NCBI GenBank assembly: GCA_039720395.1
Contig: CM077832.1
Coordinates: forward strand, 22,407,607-22,471,606
Length of the DNA stretch: 64,000 bases
Direction of reading: 5' to 3'
Source: Liquidambar formosana
Taxonomy: Eukaryota > Streptophyta > Magnoliopsida > Saxifragales > Altingiaceae
Shown here: positions 60,395 through 64,000 of the stretch, in pieces
Position numbering within the stretch: the stretch's first letter is position 1
Layout of the letters: every line of letters begins with the position of its first letter
The notes under the pieces: generated by a model
What the model was told of the DNA's origin: nothing
Databases searched by the model: none
The model's input: only the letters and a program-made list of their open reading frames with translations
Program-made: the position numbers and the translations under genes

Positions 60395-60830
60395 GCTATC
60401 TCAAAGCATGAGAAAGATACATCCTTCTCATATTCAAATCATCAAGGTTATCATGTAACACGAGAAAGATCATGTCCTTCTCATGTTCAAACCATCAAGG
60501 TTATCATTCAAATATCAAGGTAATCACATAACACAAGAAAGATCACGTCCTTCTCTTGCTCAAATCATCAAGGTAAACACATACCATGGGAAAGATTGCA
60601 TCTTTCGAACTATCAAGGTAAACATGTGACATGAGAAAGATTGCATCCTTCTCATATCAAACTCTCAAGGTGAACACATAGTATGAGAAAGATCGCGTCC
60701 TTCTCATATTCAAACCATCAAAGTAAACACAAATCATGGGAAAGATTGCATCTTTCAAGCTATCGAGGTAAGCATGTAATCATGAGAAAGATTGCATCTT
60801 TCTCTCACTAAGTCATCAAGACAAAGGTAA
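60395..60830. repeat. Degenerate tandem repeat of about 60 bp
   Basis: Seven or so loose copies of 'catcaaggtaaacacat..atgagaaagatcg-catccttctcatattcaaa' are seen. The words ATGAGAAAGAT and CTTCTCAT within each copy are complementary, so each can form a small hairpin. Confidence 0.75.
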
Positions 60831-61085
60831 GCTTCTACTTACCAACACTCAACAAGTTCACCAAGTCATCTTTTATGGAGGCTATTCATGCCTCAACTCT
60901 AACATCAACTCATGTAGGAGACACATTCATCTCATGAAAACCATCATTCACATGCACATAGGGAAAGTATCTTTATCCCAAATGACCACAAATCATAGTG
61001 ACATATGAGGGAATTCATCCCTAATGATCAAAAATCATATGCATAGAGAGGGTTGTTCAACCCTATTTGCATGCCATGCCCACAC

Positions 61086-61749
61086 TGTTAGGATTATGCC
61101 CTAGAGCCAATCATAGAGATGATTGTTTAGGGATTAGGAACAATCATTTGATTTCATTTATGTATGTCATATTTATTATTGATTTAATAAAAGGGCTTAT
61201 TCTATTATGTTTATATGCATCATTTATATTTACATAATATGTCCATGGAGTTAGAGTTGAGAATATGGAATTACAAAGAGTTGTAATTTTGAGACTGTAG
61301 ATATATCTCTGTACTAAACTCCTAAAGCATTCCTAGTTGAAGGTTCACTATGATGGACAATAACGAACCATAGGACTAGCACTTGTTAGGTTGACTCTAT
61401 AGGAGATAGCTAGTCTCAAGCTATTTGTGTGGAGACACTACAACCAACAAGTGGGTGCCTATTACGAGAATAGGTACACTGAATGTGACCAAAGATATGA
61501 GATAAACTGAATGGAGTTTTATCCTGCCTGTCAATCAGTTTCTCATTGTTATAGTGGTACAAGTAATCCTTAGACCTGAGACACCATAGTTGTCTTATGC
61601 ATGTAGCTTTAGAAGTTTGATAACACTAAGTGCAAATCCTATTCAGGGGTTTGCAAAGGTGTTCAGTGGCCCTACTACTATGTGTATGAAGGCATGTGAG
61701 TGATCAACAAGGGATCCATCACTCTCAAGAAAAAGAGAGAGAATGTCTC
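61086..61749 (+). mobile_element. Copia-3 LTR fragment
   Basis: It begins TGTTAGGATTATGCC and follows the Copia LTR for about 660 bp with more differences than Copia-1 and -2 show. It stops at GAATGTCTC where gypsy LTR E begins, and is interrupted there rather than ended. It inserted into element D's untranslated region. Confidence 0.9.
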
Positions 61750-64000
61750 TGTCACACCCCATTTTTGCACCACCTTACTAGGGCTCATCATTTCATGCAT
61801 GTTTTTGTTTTGTTTTTGAGTCTAGTCACTTGCATTAGGTTTCTAGGGTCACAAGGACAATGGGTATGAATTTTGGTTCAATTTGGAGTTGATCTTGAGG
61901 GACAATAAGAGCTTTTGTGACTTGAGGGGCATAATCGTCTTTTAAGTCCCAAACTTTTCATTTGACCTTGAAATAATCCCCAAATTGTCAAATGAAGTTC
62001 ATATGGATGTATAAGAGGTATTTCTAGGTTCAATTTGATAAAACAATGGCTCGGGATTAAAATGGCTCGATGTAGTTCAAGATTGGTTAATTGACCCTTC
62101 TTTGGGTTAGCTCTAATTGACTCTCAATTACCAACCAAATCTTTTCAAATTGACTTTCATTAGTCATCATTTTACCCCCAAAAGTGTTTTATGAAGTTCA
62201 ATTTTGATGTGGAAAGTGTTTGGTTTGACCCTATGTGCATGCCTATGCTTAGCAAAGGTAGAGTATAGTGGTTAACCGTCTTGTTCAAACCTAACCATGC
62301 CCCCATGGTTAGTGGTTTTCACCCTAAAATGTTCAAAAACATATTCCTCATCGAAACACGGTCGTTTTGGCTTTTGTTTCATCAAAATCGAAGTTAATTT
62401 GCCCCTTGAAACACTTCTAGAAGGGAAGGGAGACAAAATAGGAGAAAAATCAGAAGTGGTCACCCGAGGCCACTTTCCTATTTGCTTTGTGTTTCCTTGC
62501 TGAAGCGGATTCCTCCCTATTTTGACGTACTTGGGCTCTTTTGGACGAGTTTCCTTCTAATTTTTGGTAACTTCTGAGTTACTTAAGCCCCAAGGGGGTC
62601 TCTAATAGCCCTTGGATTAATTTTTAGGGTTTTAATCCCAGCCATTGGTTAATCCTAATGAAAGTCTATAAATACCCCCCTATGCTTCAGCACAAGGGGA
62701 GCCACTTTATGCCTAAAAACCTTAGTGTTAGGGAGAGAATAAGAGAGAGAGACTTGAAGGAGAGCTGGAGTTCTTGCTGTAGCCTTGGAGAACATTGATT
62801 CAAGTCATGCATAAGAGCAAGAGGGAGTTCATACAGCAGCAAGGAAGGCCCTTCCTAAGGTATTCTCCTTCTCTATTCAAGCTTAAACTAGGTTTTCATA
62901 TAGGATAGGCCTATTGCATGTTAAAGGTAACTTTTTTATCATGTATTAACACTCTAGCTAGTTAATATACATGGAATATCTACTGTTCATCATGAGTTAT
63001 GCATGCTTTAGAGCTATTCTATAGGTTTTTAATCATGATTGTGAGTTTAGGGTTCCTATTGTCCTTGTTTTAGGTTATTTTCATATAGCATGATAAAGTA
63101 GACTTTTTTATTGGTTTTTCTTCGTGTTTGCTATATATGACTTACACATGGAGTAAATATGATGTTTTTGCATGCATGTTAGTATGTTTTAGGGTTTTTA
63201 TGCATGATATGGTTCTAGGAATATGTTAGGACTTATTATTGTTCGCTGTTTTGCTGTTAGCATGCTTAGTGGATGATTTTTAGGCCATGATACTATTCTG
63301 TCCAGATTTGCATGTTAGTGTTTTTGCATGGTTTTGAGCACTTGTAAAGGTGCAAATAGGTGTGGTATTTGTCCTATGGCAAATAGGGCTGCTCATGTCT
63401 GAAATGGCTAATGCTTGGAGCTAATTGCGCTCAGGTAAGTGGGTGTGAAGGTGCCCCAATTCACCTTTCTTTTTCTTTCTTTTCTCTTCTCCCTATCTAG
63501 GGTTAATTTTTAATACAAGTCTATGGTTTAATCAAAGGTTTCCTTCATAAATAAAATTCTGATTTTTACTAAAGTTTCCATTTTGTGGAGTTCTTTCTAA
63601 AATCAAACTTTCTATCAAATTCAACTCTCTTGATCAAACAAGGAAACCTAGGGTTTTAACCATAGGTGTGCATTAGGATTTAACCTTAGTTCTAATCGAA
63701 CTACGTGGACTTTGATCCATGTATTTCGTTGCATGGTACATAGGCGCTCTTCGTGAGGCTCAAGTCCGTTCTAGGATCTAAGCATCCTAGGTTTATTTTT
63801 GTTTTGTTTCCTTTTTCTTTATTTTCTGTTTTGTTTGCTTATTATGCATGGATGGATGAATGAAATATATGATATGCATGCTATCTTGTGATGATATACT
63901 TACTGATTTTTGTATGGAAAAGATCTTGATTTAGCCCAAATGAACTGAGAGACCGAAAGGGTGACATGGGTGCCTATAGGCTTTGCCTAGAACCTTCCCA
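61750..64000 (+). mobile_element. Gypsy LTR E, plus strand, runs off the window
   Basis: It starts TGTCACACCCC at 61750, inside the Copia-3 LTR. TATA box CTATAAATA is at 62666-62674 and a conserved CAGGTAAGTGGG donor-like site at 63432-63443. The stretch 62845-64000 is close to LTR A read backwards. It has only one arm of the U3 hairpin (GTGGTCACCCGAGGCCAC, near 62456). The right end is not in the window, so it may be a 5' LTR or a solo LTR. Confidence 0.8.

Larger units (their letters stand above)
59842..61085 (-). other. Gypsy element D 3' untranslated region
   Basis: Starts with the polypurine tract on the minus strand and holds two tandem arrays (60061-60380 and about 60395-60830). No frame is convincing. 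It is cut on the right by a copia LTR. Confidence 0.7.

Overview
This is a 64 kb piece of a flowering-plant nuclear genome, probably a eudicot. The signs are AT-rich intergenic DNA, GT-AG introns, plant family-1 glycosyltransferases, an elongator tRNA-Met gene with an intron after the anticodon loop, plant-type MITEs, and nested Ty1/copia and Ty3/gypsy LTR retrotransposons. A run of 100 Ns at 31497-31596 marks a scaffold gap. I cannot name the species.

Left part, 1-24.8 kb: a tandem cluster of four UGT85-type UDP-glycosyltransferase loci, all on the + strand. Each has two exons with one phase-1 intron at the same place. UGT-1 (3437-5324, 479 aa) and UGT-4 (20649-23109, 480 aa) are intact. UGT-2 (9544-13256) is a multiply broken pseudogene. 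UGT-3 (16248-19234) is broken by one missing T. UGT-2 and UGT-3 lie in a duplicated block of about 5 kb with similar upstream DNA. The spacers and introns hold datable insertions: a solo LTR inside a solo LTR (6457-8443) with the empty site preserved in the paralogous block, a Stowaway MITE, LINE tails and two copies of a fold-back element with 8-bp target-site duplications.

Middle, 24.8-31.5 kb: tRNA-Met(CAT), then the 3' four exons (minus strand) of a plastid-type DnaJ/Hsp40 chaperone. Its long intron holds a LINE fragment and a fold-back repeat. The 5' exons are not found before the gap. A 1.4 kb copy of the UGT-2 intron sequence lies between the DnaJ exons and the gap.

Right part, 31.6-64 kb: almost entirely nested LTR retrotransposons. 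A gypsy element of Tat/Ogre type on the minus strand (gag 31597-32614, PBS near 33404-33421, LTR 33425-35550) abuts a 5'-truncated copia element (Copia-1, 35551-42274). Next come an LTR fragment and two more related gypsy 3' LTRs (42734-46027, and 46160-59841 split in two). The second is interrupted by a complete copia element (Copia-2, 47576-57586, 1655-bp LTRs, target-site duplication GAAAT). Further right are the gypsy 3' untranslated region with two tandem arrays, a copia LTR fragment, and a plus-strand gypsy LTR inserted in that fragment and running off the window.

The most interesting non-genic signals are: a row of stem-loops in the copia leader with an identical 17-nt loop holding a self-complementary ACATGT on differing stems (a candidate RNA dimerisation or packaging signal); GC-rich hairpins at the same place in the gypsy LTR U3 whose repeated 'words' differ from copy to copy; and a 5' splice-site consensus kept in four gypsy LTRs.
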